A stretch of DNA of 15,777 bases from JAVVEW01 sp032251045 (GCA_032251045.1 JAVVEW010000058.1:1-15777), one strand, 5' to 3'. Counted from the stretch's first letter, positions 7,003-14,833 are shown. The notes: generated by a model from the letters alone, not told the origin. Made by a program: numbers and translations.

Positions 7003-7977
7003 TCAGTTCTGTAACAGAAAAGGGTCGGCATGAATGTCCCGCAAAGAGGCGCCTTGCAGAAAGGCTTGTTGTTTAGCGCTTTTGACCATGTCGGGGTGGC
7101 CACACAGGTAGACCCGCCAGCCTTTCAGATCGGGTAAATTGCGTAAAGCGATGTCATGTGCGCGGCCATGGCTGAACGGGGCGCTGGCCGGAGCGCGGGA
7201 AACGCACGGTGTGTAGTGAATATGGTTGTGAGCATTGGCCAGCTTTTGCATTTCATCGAGCCAATACAGGGATTCTGGGCGGTGACTGCCATGATAGACA
7301 TGAATGTCGCCCGCATGGTCACCCTCAAGAGCTTCGTGAATGATGCCAACCAAAGGAGCCAGACCGGTTCCGGTGCCAATCAGTAATAAGGACTGTTGTT
7401 TGTCTTGTTCAGGTGTATAACAACTTTCGCCTGTGGGTTGTGATATTTCCAGGCTATCGCCCGGTTTGAGCCACTCATAAACCCAGCTGCTGAATTGGCC
7501 CCCGGGCAGCTTGCGAATATGAAAGCTTAGTCGGTGTTTAGCGCGCCGACTGTTGGCAATGGAGTAGCTGCGCGTCAAGCCATCGTCTGGCCGGCGCAAG
7601 TTAACAAACTGACCGGCAAAATAGTCCAGCTTGGTCGAACATTCAAGGGTGATCAAAACGATTTCCGAATTCAGTAACTGTTTGTCTATGACCGTTGCGG
7701 AGGTGAAAAAATGCTCCGGTTGCATCTGACTGATGGTCATGTCCTGCTCAGGGTGGCATCGGCAGCTCAAAAAATAGCCTTGCTTTTGTTTGACTAAAGA
7801 CAAACCATGCTGAGCCTCGGCAGGAATTTCACCCTCAGTGGCGCGTAACATACAGCTTTGGCATACGCCTTGGCGACAGCCAAAAGGTACTGCTATGCCT
7901 GCATCTAGTAAGGCATCGAGGACGGTTTGTGAGTCAGAACAAGTCAGAGTTTGATCTGCGAAAGTTAATTGAGGCAT
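7003..7977 (-). CDS. 2Fe-2S ferredoxin / FAD / NAD(P)H oxidoreductase, oxygenase-reductase type
   Basis: This is a 324-residue electron-transfer flavoprotein that takes hydride from NAD(P)H through FAD to a plant-type 2Fe-2S centre. The N-terminal ferredoxin domain (about 1-90) has the cluster ligands Cys34, Cys39, Cys42 and Cys72 in the C-x4-C-x2-C...C pattern. An FAD-binding domain follows with the RSYSIAN motif (136-142). The NAD(P)-binding domain has LLIGTGTGLAPL (198-209) and the closing YLCGHPDMV (290-298). The same architecture is found in methane monooxygenase component C, phenol or toluene monooxygenase reductases and CDP-glucoseen reductases. No oxygenase subunit is encoded nearby, so the partner is unknown. 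It heads a tight minus-strand group with thiE and the SpeE-like gene. The 216 bases upstream contain no confident promoter, and no Shine-Dalgarno is evident before ATG 7977. Confidence 0.9.
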   Translation of the reverse strand: MPQLTFADQTLTCSDSQTVLDALLDAGIAVPFGCRQGVCQSCMLRATEGEIPAEAQHGLSLVKQKQGYFLSCRCHPEQDMTISQMQPEHFFTSATVIDKQLLNSEIVLITLECSTKLDYFAGQFVNLRRPDDGLTRSYSIANSRRAKHRLSFHIRKLPGGQFSSWVYEWLKPGDSLEISQPTGESCYTPEQDKQQSLLLIGTGTGLAPLVGIIHEALEGDHAGDIHVYHGSHRPESLYWLDEMQKLANAHNHIHYTPCVSRAPASAPFSHGRAHDIALRNLPDLKGWRVYLCGHPDMVKSAKQQAFLQGASLRDIHADPFLLQN

Positions 7978-8135
7978 GACAGGTTAATCGGGAAGTCAAT
8001 GAGCGGAATAGGGTGGAGGTCCAGGCGCTGCCACTGCCTATGCAGGGGAATTCATGATGGTTATGAATCTGACCAAAGCGCGGTTTACTGAATCTTTGAA
8101 ATCCCCTCACCTTAAAGAACGAGAGAGGCCTACGG

Positions 8136-8168
8136 CACTCAGGCGCGGCATTTAACCGCTCCTGAGTG
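8136..8168. terminator. Two-step hairpin downstream of the hemoglobin gene, possible terminator
   Basis: CACTCAGG (8136-8143) pairs perfectly with CCTGAGTG (8161-8168). After a one-by-one mismatch, GCGG (8145-8148) pairs with CCGC (8156-8159) around a 7-base loop. It lies 26 bases after the hemoglobin stop codon and ahead of the reductase gene, so it is well placed to separate the two transcripts. There is no T-run on either side, so it may act as an mRNA 3'-end stabiliser or need help to terminate. The rest of 7978-8193 holds only an unconvincing 33-codon open frame on the plus strand. Confidence 0.5.
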
Positions 8169-8193
8169 GTTTCGGTGGCTGATATTTTGTCGC

Positions 8194-8571
8194 CTAGCGA
8201 CCTAGAACATCGGTGCGGGCACCTTCAGCAATCGCGGCCACTTGGTCAATCATTGCCTGGTCAACGTTCAATTCCTGCAAAGTACCGGTCAGGTGTTCCA
8301 TAACGGCATCAAAATGCGAGTCATCCAAGCCCATTTTTACCAGGCGGGCATGAGCGGAGCGCATGTCTGTACCGGTGTAATTATTAGGGCCGCCAAATAC
8401 CATGGTCAAAAAAGCTTTTTGTTTGACGGCTTGTTGTTCCATGTCAACTTCGTTGAAGAAACGATTGATGCGGTAATCGTTTAATACACGGCGGTAGAAA
8501 ATATCGACAGCCGCGTTAACCGCAGGCTCGCCGCCGAGTTGTTCATAAAGACTTGCAGTGGTTTCGGACAT
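8194..8571 (-). CDS. Group 1 truncated hemoglobin (trHbN/GlbN type)
   Basis: This is a small 125-residue heme protein with the two-on-two globin fold, cytosolic, that binds O2 and often detoxifies NO or handles oxygen. Family marks are LYEQLGG at the N-terminus, Tyr26 at the B10 position in FYRRVL, the distal-side KQKAFLTMVFGG block with Gln51 at about E7, and YTGTDMRSAHARL, in which His74 is the proximal heme ligand. The C-terminal LDDSHFDAVMEHL block is also typical. ATG 8571 follows an AGGA ribosome site. The gene lies 75 bases behind fdsD on the same strand, and a good sigma70-type promoter in that gap suggests it can be transcribed apart from the fds operon. A hairpin (GTCGC-TAG-GCGAC) places its stop codon in a three-base loop. 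Which physiological ligand it handles here is not shown. Confidence 0.95.
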   Translation of the reverse strand: MSETTASLYEQLGGEPAVNAAVDIFYRRVLNDYRINRFFNEVDMEQQAVKQKAFLTMVFGGPNNYTGTDMRSAHARLVKMGLDDSHFDAVMEHLTGTLQELNVDQAMIDQVAAIAEGARTDVLGR

Positions 8572-8610
8572 TGGTGTTTTTCCTAAAGAAGCTATAGTAA
8601 AAAAACAGGA

Positions 8611-8639
8611 ATAGTATCGGTTAGGAATGCCGGATGCAA
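8611..8639 (-). promoter_or_regulatory. Sigma70-type promoter of the truncated hemoglobin gene
   Basis: Read on the minus strand, TTGCAT (8634-8639) and TACTAT (8611-8616) are separated by exactly 17 bases, a close fit to the sigma70 consensus. This predicts a start near 8604 and a leader of about 33 bases before the hemoglobin ATG. A second copy of TACTAT lies at 8594-8599, after a run of seven T, but has no matching -35. The promoter lies in the gap just after the fdsD stop at 8647. Confidence 0.6.
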
Positions 8640-8646
8640 GAGGCGT

Positions 8647-8865
8647 TTAATCTGGTTTTGGCAGGCGCTGAACCGCTTCTTTGACCAAGGCTAACAAGTT
8701 TGCGCCATCTTGTTCGACATAGGTGATGATTTGTTTACGCATCCTAGGCTCCCAAAAGCGGGTGATATGCTGGACGATGCCCGTGACGGCAGCTTCGTGG
8801 TCAGGCTCGGATTCGAAGAATGTGCCAATGTTATTGGCCATTTTGGTTAGATTATCAATATCCAT
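8647..8865 (-). CDS. fdsD: NAD-dependent formate dehydrogenase delta subunit FdsD
   Basis: This small 72-residue protein starts MDIDNLTKMANNIGTFF and matches the formate dehydrogenase delta subunit family in size and in its place at the end of an fds operon. In Rhodobacter and Cupriavidus FdsD is needed for, or helps, formation of active Fds, rather than carrying a redox centre; consistent with that, the sequence has no cysteine. The region WEPRMRKQIITYVEQDG resembles the family's conserved part. The open frame extends upstream to 8961 inside fdhD, but ATG 8865, eight bases after the fdhD stop, gives the usual length. No clear Shine-Dalgarno is seen, so coupling to fdhD is likely. Confidence 0.9.
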   Translation of the reverse strand: MDIDNLTKMANNIGTFFESEPDHEAAVTGIVQHITRFWEPRMRKQIITYVEQDGANLLALVKEAVQRLPKPD

Positions 8866-8873
8866 CGGTTCTA

Positions 8874-9707
8874 TCAGAATGGGGTTGAAAAGAGGCGCTC
8901 GGGGTGAGTGTAAACCACTAAGCGATTCAGGCGGGCAAAGCCGACCAGCGTTTGACCGCATTGATCGGCAAGTTCAATAGCCAGCGCCGTCGGTGCGGAA
9001 ATCGCCGCCAGCAGGCTGATGCCCATTTGTGCAGCCTTAACGACCATTTCATAACTGGCGCGGCTGGTAATCAAAAGACTGCCATGATTGAAATCCGTTT
9101 GTTGTCGCGCCAGGCAGCCAATCAGTTTGTCCAGGGCATTGTGGCGCCCGACATCCTCCCTGACAGCGCTTACGGTTGCCGCGTTTGCAGGCAGCCAGCC
9201 AGCGGCGTGTACGGCGCCGGTGACCTGATTGATGCGTTGTTGCGCGTGCATGGCGGTGAGCGCCTCTACCAGGGCTTCGGCTTGTGTGGTTGTGCCAAGT
9301 CCGACCGCAGGCGGGGTTCGCACCGCCTGTTCCAAGGTGCTGGCGCCACACAGGCCGCAGCCGGTGCGTCCGGTCAGATTACGGCCTTTGTCAGCAACAC
9401 AGCTGAAGCGATGTTCGGGGATTTGCACACGAACTTCAACACCTTTGGCCCTGCGGTAAACGCGGATGCTGGATGCTTCTTCCGGGCTTTGGATAATGCC
9501 TTCGGTCAGACTGAAGCCTAGCGCGAAGTCTTCCAGATCTAAAGGTGTGGCCATCATCACCACATGAGGCTGGCCGTTGTACACCAACACTACAGGGGCT
9601 TCTTCTGCAACAAAATCCTCATTCGCTGCCAGGGTGCCGGATTGCCAGCGATGGACCGCGCCGGCGCGATAGCCGGCGCGTTCAACGCCGAAAGTGCCAC
9701 CAGGCAT
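8874..9707 (-). CDS. fdhD: Formate dehydrogenase accessory sulfurtransferase FdhD (FdsC)
   Basis: FdhD (called FdsC in fds operons) passes sulfur from a cysteine desulfurase to the bis-MGD cofactor, which gives the molybdenum its sulfido ligand and makes formate dehydrogenase active. The 277-residue protein carries the CxxC loop, Cys117-Gly-Leu-Cys120 in RTGCGLCGAS, that receives the sulfur. It also shows the VREDVGRHNALDKLIG block and the C-terminal ISAPTALAIELA segment common to the family. The start at ATG 9707 shares one base with the fdsA stop (TGATG), which implies translational coupling; a TTG codon just before it (9710) could also open the frame. fdsD follows after 8 bases. Position and motifs make the role secure. 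Confidence 0.96.
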   Translation of the reverse strand: MPGGTFGVERAGYRAGAVHRWQSGTLAANEDFVAEEAPVVLVYNGQPHVVMMATPLDLEDFALGFSLTEGIIQSPEEASSIRVYRRAKGVEVRVQIPEHRFSCVADKGRNLTGRTGCGLCGASTLEQAVRTPPAVGLGTTTQAEALVEALTAMHAQQRINQVTGAVHAAGWLPANAATVSAVREDVGRHNALDKLIGCLARQQTDFNHGSLLITSRASYEMVVKAAQMGISLLAAISAPTALAIELADQCGQTLVGFARLNRLVVYTHPERLFSTPF

Positions 9708-12556
9708 CAAGACTCGCTGACCGGTACCCGGTTATCCAGCAAGGCTTGTTGCTGCTCACTGAAGCCTTGATAGTTCTGTTGCCAGTCTGAGGGACCTTTG
9801 ACTTTTTCCAGATGCACCGCAGTGACTTTATACTCAGGGCAGTTGGTCGCCCAGTCGGAATTGTCGGTAGTGATGACATTGGCACCGGAGTGCGGGAAAT
9901 GGAACGTGGTGTAGACCACGCCCGGTTGTACTCGCTCGGTGACCAGAGCGCGTAATACCGTTTCACCGGTACGGCTTTTCACGCCTACCCAATTATCATC
10001 CAGTATGCCCAGGTTTTCGGCATCGTGCGGATGCAGTTCCAGGCGGTCTTCTTCGTGCCAGACCACATTGGCGGTGCGCCGGGTTTGCGCGCCGACATTG
10101 TATTGCGACAGAATGCGGCCGGTAGTCAACAGATAGGGATATTTGCGGCTGGCGCGTTCTTCGGTCGGCACATAAGCGGTGAGCATGAATCGGCCCTTGC
10201 CGCGCACGAACTCATCCGTGTGCATGGTGGGTGTGCCATCGGGCGTGTCATCATTGCAAGGCCATTGAATACTGCCGACCTGATCCAGCTTGGCGAACGA
10301 AACGCCGGCAAACTGGGGGGTGGTGCGGGCGATTTCATCCATGATTTCCGATGGATGGTTGTAGTTCATCGGATAGCCCAGGGCATTGGCCAGATCCTGG
10401 GTGACTTGCCAGTCTTCTTTTCCAGCCAAAGGTTTCATCACTTTGCGTACCGGGGAAATGCGTCGCTCGGCGTTGGTGAAAGTACCGTTTTTCTCCAGGA
10501 ACGAGGAGCCGGGCAGGAAGACATGCGCGAACTTGGCCGTCTCGTTCAGGAAAATATCCTGCACGATCAAGCATTCCAGAGATTTCAGGGCATGATGAAC
10601 ATGGTTGATATCGGGATCGGATTGGGCGATATCCTCGCCCTGCACGTACAAGCCTTTGAAGCTGCCATCAACCGCCGCCGAGAACATGTTGGGAATACGC
10701 AGTCCGGGCTCGTTTTGCAAGCTGACGCCCCATTCATTTTCAAAAAGCTTACGGGTGGCATCGTCGGAAACATGGCGGTAACCCGGGAACTCATGCGGAA
10801 ACGAGCCCATATCGCAGGAACCCTGTACATTGTTCTGACCGCGTAAGGGGTTCACGCCCACGCCCTCGCGGCCGATATTGCCGGTGGCCATGGCCAGGTT
10901 GGCGATGCCGATCACGGTGGTGGAGCCCTGGCTGTGTTCGGTCACGCCCAGGCCGTAGTAAATCGCGCCGTTGTTGGCTTTGGCATACAGCCGGGCGGCT
11001 TCACGCAGTGTTTGTGCCGGTACACCGATGATTTCAGCCAGGCTTTCCGGTGAGTTTTCCGGCTGGGTGACAAAGCTTTTCCATTTGTCAAACGATTCAA
11101 CGTCGCAGCGTTCAGCGACAAAGCTTTCATCTGACAGGCCTTCTGTAATCACAACATGCGCCAATGCATTGACCACGGCGACATTGGTTCCAGGTCTTAG
11201 TTTGATGTGGTAATCCGCTGTGATATGCGGAGACTTGACCAGATTGATATCACGAGGGTCGACAATAATAAGTTTGGCGCCTTCGCGGATACGGCGTTTC
11301 ATAATGGAGCCAAATACCGGATGGCCATCGGTAGGGTTAGCGCCGATGACGACAATAACATCGGCTTTAGCAACCGAATCAAAGTTTTGCGTGCCGGAAG
11401 ATTCGCCGAATGTCGCTTTCAGGCCGTAACCGGTTGGCGAGTGGCAAACCCGGGCGCAGGTATCGACATTGTTATTGCCGAAGCCGGCGCGTACCAGTTT
11501 TTGCACCAGGTAGGTTTCTTCGTTGGTGCAACGCGATGAGGTAATGCCGCCGATGCTGTCACGACCGTGTTTTTGTTGAATAGCTTTCAATTTATCGGCG
11601 GCAAAGCCAATGGCTTCTTCCCAGCTGACTTCACGCCAGGGCTGGTCGATACTGTCGCGGATCATCGGCTGGGTAATACGATCCTTGTGTGTGGCATAAC
11701 CAAAGGCGAACCGGCCTTTGACACAGGAATGGCCGTGATTGGCGCCACCGTTTTTATCCGGCACCATGCGTACCACTTCCTCGCCTTTGATTTCGGCCCG
11801 GAATGAACAGCCAACGCCGCAGTAAGCGCAGGTGGTAATCACGCTTTGATCGGGTACGCCGTGCTCGATAACCGAGTTTTCCATCAAGGTCGCGGTCGGG
11901 CATGCCTGTACGCAGGCACCGCAGGATACGCATTCTGAATCCAGAAAATCCTGATTCTGGCTGGCGGCGACTTTGGAATCAAAGCCGCGGCCATCAATGG
12001 TCAGGGCGAAGGTGCCCTGAACTTCCTCGCAGGCTCTAACACAACGTGAGCAGACGATACATTTGGACGGGTCAAAGGTGAAATAGGGGTTACTAGTGTC
12101 TTTTGTGGCGCTCAGATGATTTTCGCCGCTAAAGCCGTAGCGCACTTCTCTTAAGCCGACCTGGCCGACGGTGTCTTGCAATTCACAATCGCCATTGGCG
12201 GCACAGGTCAAACAATCCAGCGGGTGGTCGGAAATATAAAGTTCGGCAACGCCCTTGCGCAGTTGTTCCAGTTTTTCATTCTGGGTGGCGACTTTCATAC
12301 CCTCGGCTGCCGGCGTGGTGCAGGAGGCCGGATAGCCACGTGCGCCTTCAATTTGTACCAGACACATGCGGCAGGAGCCGAAGGGATCCAGGCTGTCGGT
12401 GGCGCACAACTTGGGAATGTTAATACCCGCTTCTGCGGCAGCGCGCATGACCGAAGTGCCAGCAGCGACGGTGACTTGGCGACCGTCAATCGTCAAGGTG
12501 ACGGATTCGCTGGCGGTGCTGGCTGGAGTGCCGAAATCTTTTTCTTTATCTAACAT
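9707..12556 (-). CDS. fdsA: NAD-dependent formate dehydrogenase, molybdenum catalytic alpha subunit FdsA
   Basis: This 949-residue subunit oxidises formate to CO2 at a bis-MGD molybdenum centre and passes the electrons to FdsB. The N-terminal NuoG-like part binds a 2Fe-2S cluster (Cys51, Cys62, Cys65, Cys79), a 4Fe-4S cluster with His111, Cys115, Cys118 and Cys124, and two ferredoxin-type clusters (Cys166/169/172/176 and Cys209/212/215/219). The molybdopterin domain starts with another 4Fe-4S motif, Cys243/246/250/278. The molybdenum ligand is Cys371 in TCARVCHSP, followed by His372; it lines up with selenocysteine 140 of E. coli FdhF, so this is the cysteine form. The C-terminal part (PYLLTTGRILSQYN onward) is the MGD-binding cap. 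The start has a strong GAGGTGAG ribosome site, 23 bases after fdsB. No twin-arginine signal is present, so the enzyme is cytosolic. Confidence 0.98.
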   Translation of the reverse strand: MLDKEKDFGTPASTASESVTLTIDGRQVTVAAGTSVMRAAAEAGINIPKLCATDSLDPFGSCRMCLVQIEGARGYPASCTTPAAEGMKVATQNEKLEQLRKGVAELYISDHPLDCLTCAANGDCELQDTVGQVGLREVRYGFSGENHLSATKDTSNPYFTFDPSKCIVCSRCVRACEEVQGTFALTIDGRGFDSKVAASQNQDFLDSECVSCGACVQACPTATLMENSVIEHGVPDQSVITTCAYCGVGCSFRAEIKGEEVVRMVPDKNGGANHGHSCVKGRFAFGYATHKDRITQPMIRDSIDQPWREVSWEEAIGFAADKLKAIQQKHGRDSIGGITSSRCTNEETYLVQKLVRAGFGNNNVDTCARVCHSPTGYGLKATFGESSGTQNFDSVAKADVIVVIGANPTDGHPVFGSIMKRRIREGAKLIIVDPRDINLVKSPHITADYHIKLRPGTNVAVVNALAHVVITEGLSDESFVAERCDVESFDKWKSFVTQPENSPESLAEIIGVPAQTLREAARLYAKANNGAIYYGLGVTEHSQGSTTVIGIANLAMATGNIGREGVGVNPLRGQNNVQGSCDMGSFPHEFPGYRHVSDDATRKLFENEWGVSLQNEPGLRIPNMFSAAVDGSFKGLYVQGEDIAQSDPDINHVHHALKSLECLIVQDIFLNETAKFAHVFLPGSSFLEKNGTFTNAERRISPVRKVMKPLAGKEDWQVTQDLANALGYPMNYNHPSEIMDEIARTTPQFAGVSFAKLDQVGSIQWPCNDDTPDGTPTMHTDEFVRGKGRFMLTAYVPTEERASRKYPYLLTTGRILSQYNVGAQTRRTANVVWHEEDRLELHPHDAENLGILDDNWVGVKSRTGETVLRALVTERVQPGVVYTTFHFPHSGANVITTDNSDWATNCPEYKVTAVHLEKVKGPSDWQQNYQGFSEQQQALLDNRVPVSES

Positions 12557-12579
12557 GACTCACCTCGCGTGTATTGGAG

Positions 12580-14121
12580 CTAGTGGGTATTGGCTGGGAT
12601 TGACTCAATGCCGAAATCTTCGGCAAAGTGTTTCAAGGCGCTGAGTACCGGGTAGGGCGTCATGCCGCCCATCGCGCATAGCGAGCCAGCCAACATGGTG
12701 TCGCATAAATCATTGAGCAATGCGATGTTTTTTTCCCGCTCTTGATTGTTGATGATGCGGTCGATGACTTCCACGCCGCGTACCGAACCGATCCGGCAGG
12801 GTGTGCATTTACCGCAGGATTCCTCGACGCAGAATTCCATGGCGTAGCGCGCCATATCGGCCATATTGACGGTATCGTCATGCACCACAATGCCACCGTG
12901 TCCGACCACTGCCGACATTTGCGCGAAAGCTTCATAGTCCAGTGGCGTGTCGAACTGCGACTCGGGGATATAAGAGCCTAATGGGCCGCCGACTTGTACC
13001 GCACGAATGGGCCGACCCGTTGCACTACCGCCACCGTATTTATAAAGAATGTCGCGTAAGGTCATGCCGAAGGCGGTTTCGAACAGTCCGGGGTATTTGA
13101 TGTTACCCGCCAGTTGCAGGGGCATGGTTCCCCGTGAACGACCTATGCCGAAATCGCGGTAATACTCGCCGCCTTTGTCGAGAATGATCGGTACCGAGGC
13201 CAGGGAAATGACGTTATTGACCACGGTCGGTTTGCCGAACAAGCCAACAATGGCCGGCAACGGCGGCTTGTAACGTACCAGGCCACGTTTGCCTTCCAGG
13301 CTTTCTAACAGTGATGTTTCTTCGCCGCAGATGTAGGCATACGCCCCTAAGCGAACTTCAAGATCAAACGTATGACCTGAGTTTTGAATGTTGTCGCCCA
13401 AATAGCCGGCTTCATAAGCCTTGGCGATGGCTTCGTTCAGTGCGGCGTGAGCATGAGGATATTCGGCGCGTAGATAAATGTAGCCTTGGGTTGCGCCAAC
13501 CGCGACACCTGCGATAGTCATGCCTTCAATCAGCAAAAATGGGTCGTCTTCCATCACCATGCGGTCGGAGAAGGTGCCGGAATCGCCTTCATCGGCGTTA
13601 CAGACAATGTATTTCTGCTCGCCTTCGGCATTCAGGACGGTGTTCCATTTGATACCCGTTGGAAATGCCGCGCCACCCCGGCCACGCAGGCCCGAGTCGG
13701 TGACTTGCTTGACAATGCCTTCGGGCGTCATGGTCAGCGCATTGTGCAGACCCCGATACCCGTCATGCGCCAGATAATCGTTAAGCGAAACCGGATCGGT
13801 AATGCCGGCACGGGCGAAGGTTAAGCGGTTCTGGTCACGCCAATAGGGGTGTTGCTCGATATCGCCTTGGTGCAAAGGATGCTCGCCGCCGTTTAGAAAA
13901 TCGGCTTCGATCAGACTGTCGAGGTCGTTAAGGCTGACCGGGCCGTAGGCGATGCGGCCTTGGTTGGTTTCGACTTCCAGCAACGGCTCCAGCCAGAACA
14001 GGCCGCGTGAACCATTGCGAACAATTTCAACATCGGGCAGGCGTTTGGCCAGGGCGGTGGCGATGCGATCAGCGCCTAAGGCAATGGCGGCAGAGTCTCG
14101 GGGGATGAACACTCGGGTCAT
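12580..14121 (-). CDS. fdsB: NAD-dependent formate dehydrogenase beta subunit FdsB (NuoF-like, FMN/NAD site)
   Basis: FdsB takes electrons from FdsA and reduces NAD+ through FMN. The 513 residues comprise an N-terminal region of about 100 residues outside the NuoF core (thioredoxin-like in known FdsB proteins) and the NuoF core. Nucleotide motifs are GLRGRGGAAFPTG (144-156) and CNADEGDSGTF (174-184), then ICGEETSLLESLEGKRG (264-280). The 4Fe-4S cluster is bound by Cys436, Cys439 and Cys442 in ESCGKCTPCRIG with Cys482 downstream. The ATG at 14121 overlaps the fdsG stop in an ATGA arrangement, a sign of coupled translation. fdsA follows after 23 bases. Its context with FdsG and FdsA separates it from a true complex I NuoF. 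Confidence 0.98.
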   Translation of the reverse strand: MTRVFIPRDSAAIALGADRIATALAKRLPDVEIVRNGSRGLFWLEPLLEVETNQGRIAYGPVSLNDLDSLIEADFLNGGEHPLHQGDIEQHPYWRDQNRLTFARAGITDPVSLNDYLAHDGYRGLHNALTMTPEGIVKQVTDSGLRGRGGAAFPTGIKWNTVLNAEGEQKYIVCNADEGDSGTFSDRMVMEDDPFLLIEGMTIAGVAVGATQGYIYLRAEYPHAHAALNEAIAKAYEAGYLGDNIQNSGHTFDLEVRLGAYAYICGEETSLLESLEGKRGLVRYKPPLPAIVGLFGKPTVVNNVISLASVPIILDKGGEYYRDFGIGRSRGTMPLQLAGNIKYPGLFETAFGMTLRDILYKYGGGSATGRPIRAVQVGGPLGSYIPESQFDTPLDYEAFAQMSAVVGHGGIVVHDDTVNMADMARYAMEFCVEESCGKCTPCRIGSVRGVEVIDRIINNQEREKNIALLNDLCDTMLAGSLCAMGGMTPYPVLSALKHFAEDFGIESIPANTH

Positions 14122-14600
14122 GCGGATTCTCCTTTTTTGGCAGTGGCGATCAGGTCGTCGAAAACCTCAGGGGTTACTCGACCGTGGACTTGATCATCGA
14201 TCATCACTGAAGGGGAGCAGGCGCATAGTCCGAGGCAGTAAACCGGCTCCAGGGTGAATTGACCATCGCTGCTGGTTTCGTGCCAGTCGGCATTCAGGCG
14301 CTGTTTGGCATGCGTCTCCAGTGCTTTGCCATTCATGGCCTGGCAGGATTCGGCGCGGCAAATACGAATGGTGTGCTTGCCGGGTGGCGTGGTGCGGAAG
14401 TAGTGGTAGAAGCTGATGACACCATGAACCTCGGCGCGAGATAGATTCAGGGCATTGGCGATGTCGGGTACCGCATCTTTGGGGACATACCCTAAATTGT
14501 CCTGAATTGCATGCAGGATAGGCAGTAATGCCCCCGGAATATCCTTGTTTTGGGCAATGGCGTCTGCTATTGCCTGCGCCGTCGAACTATCGTTCACCAT
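14118..14600 (-). CDS. fdsG: NAD-dependent formate dehydrogenase gamma subunit FdsG (NuoE-like, 2Fe-2S)
   Basis: FdsG is the 160-residue NuoE-like subunit that sits on FdsB and holds a 2Fe-2S cluster near the FMN. The ligands are Cys81 and Cys86 (RICRAESCQAM) and Cys122 and Cys126 (VYCLGLCACSP), the standard C-x4-C...C-x3-C pattern. The helical N-terminal half includes LLPILHAIQDNLGYVP and VHGVISFYHYF, both typical of NuoE. It is the first gene of the operon. ATG 14600 has an AAGGTGG ribosome site about nine bases upstream. The 271 bases before it contain A/T-rich tracts and an imperfect palindrome but no promoter I can call with confidence. Four bases overlap with fdsB. Confidence 0.97.
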   Translation of the reverse strand: MVNDSSTAQAIADAIAQNKDIPGALLPILHAIQDNLGYVPKDAVPDIANALNLSRAEVHGVISFYHYFRTTPPGKHTIRICRAESCQAMNGKALETHAKQRLNADWHETSSDGQFTLEPVYCLGLCACSPSVMIDDQVHGRVTPEVFDDLIATAKKGESA

Positions 14601-14769
14601 GTGATGCCACCTTATTATTTTCGAGGGTTGTCTGTTCGTGCCCTGGTGGTTGAGTCGGCATGGTTTGTATGCACTCAGCAGAACAGCGAATCAACAACGC
14701 TTTTAGATTAAAAAAATTACAAAAGTTTCCTTTTCAGACACCAGGCCCTCGTTAGACAACAGGTGTGCC

Positions 14770-14787
14770 TTGAGCCGCTCAGGTCAA
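14770..14787. promoter_or_regulatory. Imperfect palindrome upstream of the fds operon, candidate operator
   Basis: The 18 bases TTGAGCCGCTCAGGTCAA pair TTGA with TCAA at the ends and contain a second, overlapping inverted repeat TGAGC-C-GCTCA (14771-14781). The site lies about 170 bases ahead of the fdsG start. In Cupriavidus a LysR-type regulator, FdsR, controls fds, and T-N11-A dyads of this kind are common LysR sites. No regulator gene lies in the window, so this role is inference only. Confidence 0.3.
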
Positions 14788-14814
14788 AAATTTAACCATA
14801 CCGTCATACGAAAA

Positions 14815-14833
14815 GCTGCTGGGTTGATGCAGC
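14815..14833 (-). terminator. Short hairpin after the lipoprotein gene, possible terminator
   Basis: GCTGC (14815-14819) pairs with GCAGC (14829-14833) around a 9-base loop. On the minus strand the stem is followed directly by TTTT (14811-14814). It lies about 40 bases after the stop of the lipoprotein gene and ahead of fdsG. A smaller 4-bp stem followed by ATTTTTT lies nearer the stop, at about 14845-14860. Either could weakly end the lipoprotein transcript; both stems are short. Confidence 0.35.

Noticed and set aside
8054..8155. Plus-strand 33-codon open frame with an AGGGGA ribosome-like site
   Set aside because: It lies in an intergenic gap, its sequence is not protein-like (MMVMNLTKARF...) and it ends inside a hairpin. 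Without conservation data I do not call it a gene.
6967..8193. TPP riboswitch for thiE
   Set aside because: I find no conserved THI-box segments upstream of thiE or upstream of the reductase gene.
8952..9521. Plus-strand 189-codon open frame inside fdhD
   Set aside because: It is antisense to conserved fdhD with no recognisable domain or start signal.
10025..10846. Plus-strand 273-codon open frame inside fdsA
   Set aside because: It is fully antisense to conserved fdsA coding sequence; long antisense frames are expected in such codon use.
12580..14600. fdsG and fdsB as complex I genes nuoE and nuoF
   Set aside because: The following gene is a formate dehydrogenase alpha subunit with fdhD and fdsD, and no other nuo gene is present; FdsB also has an N-terminal region of about 100 residues outside the NuoF core.
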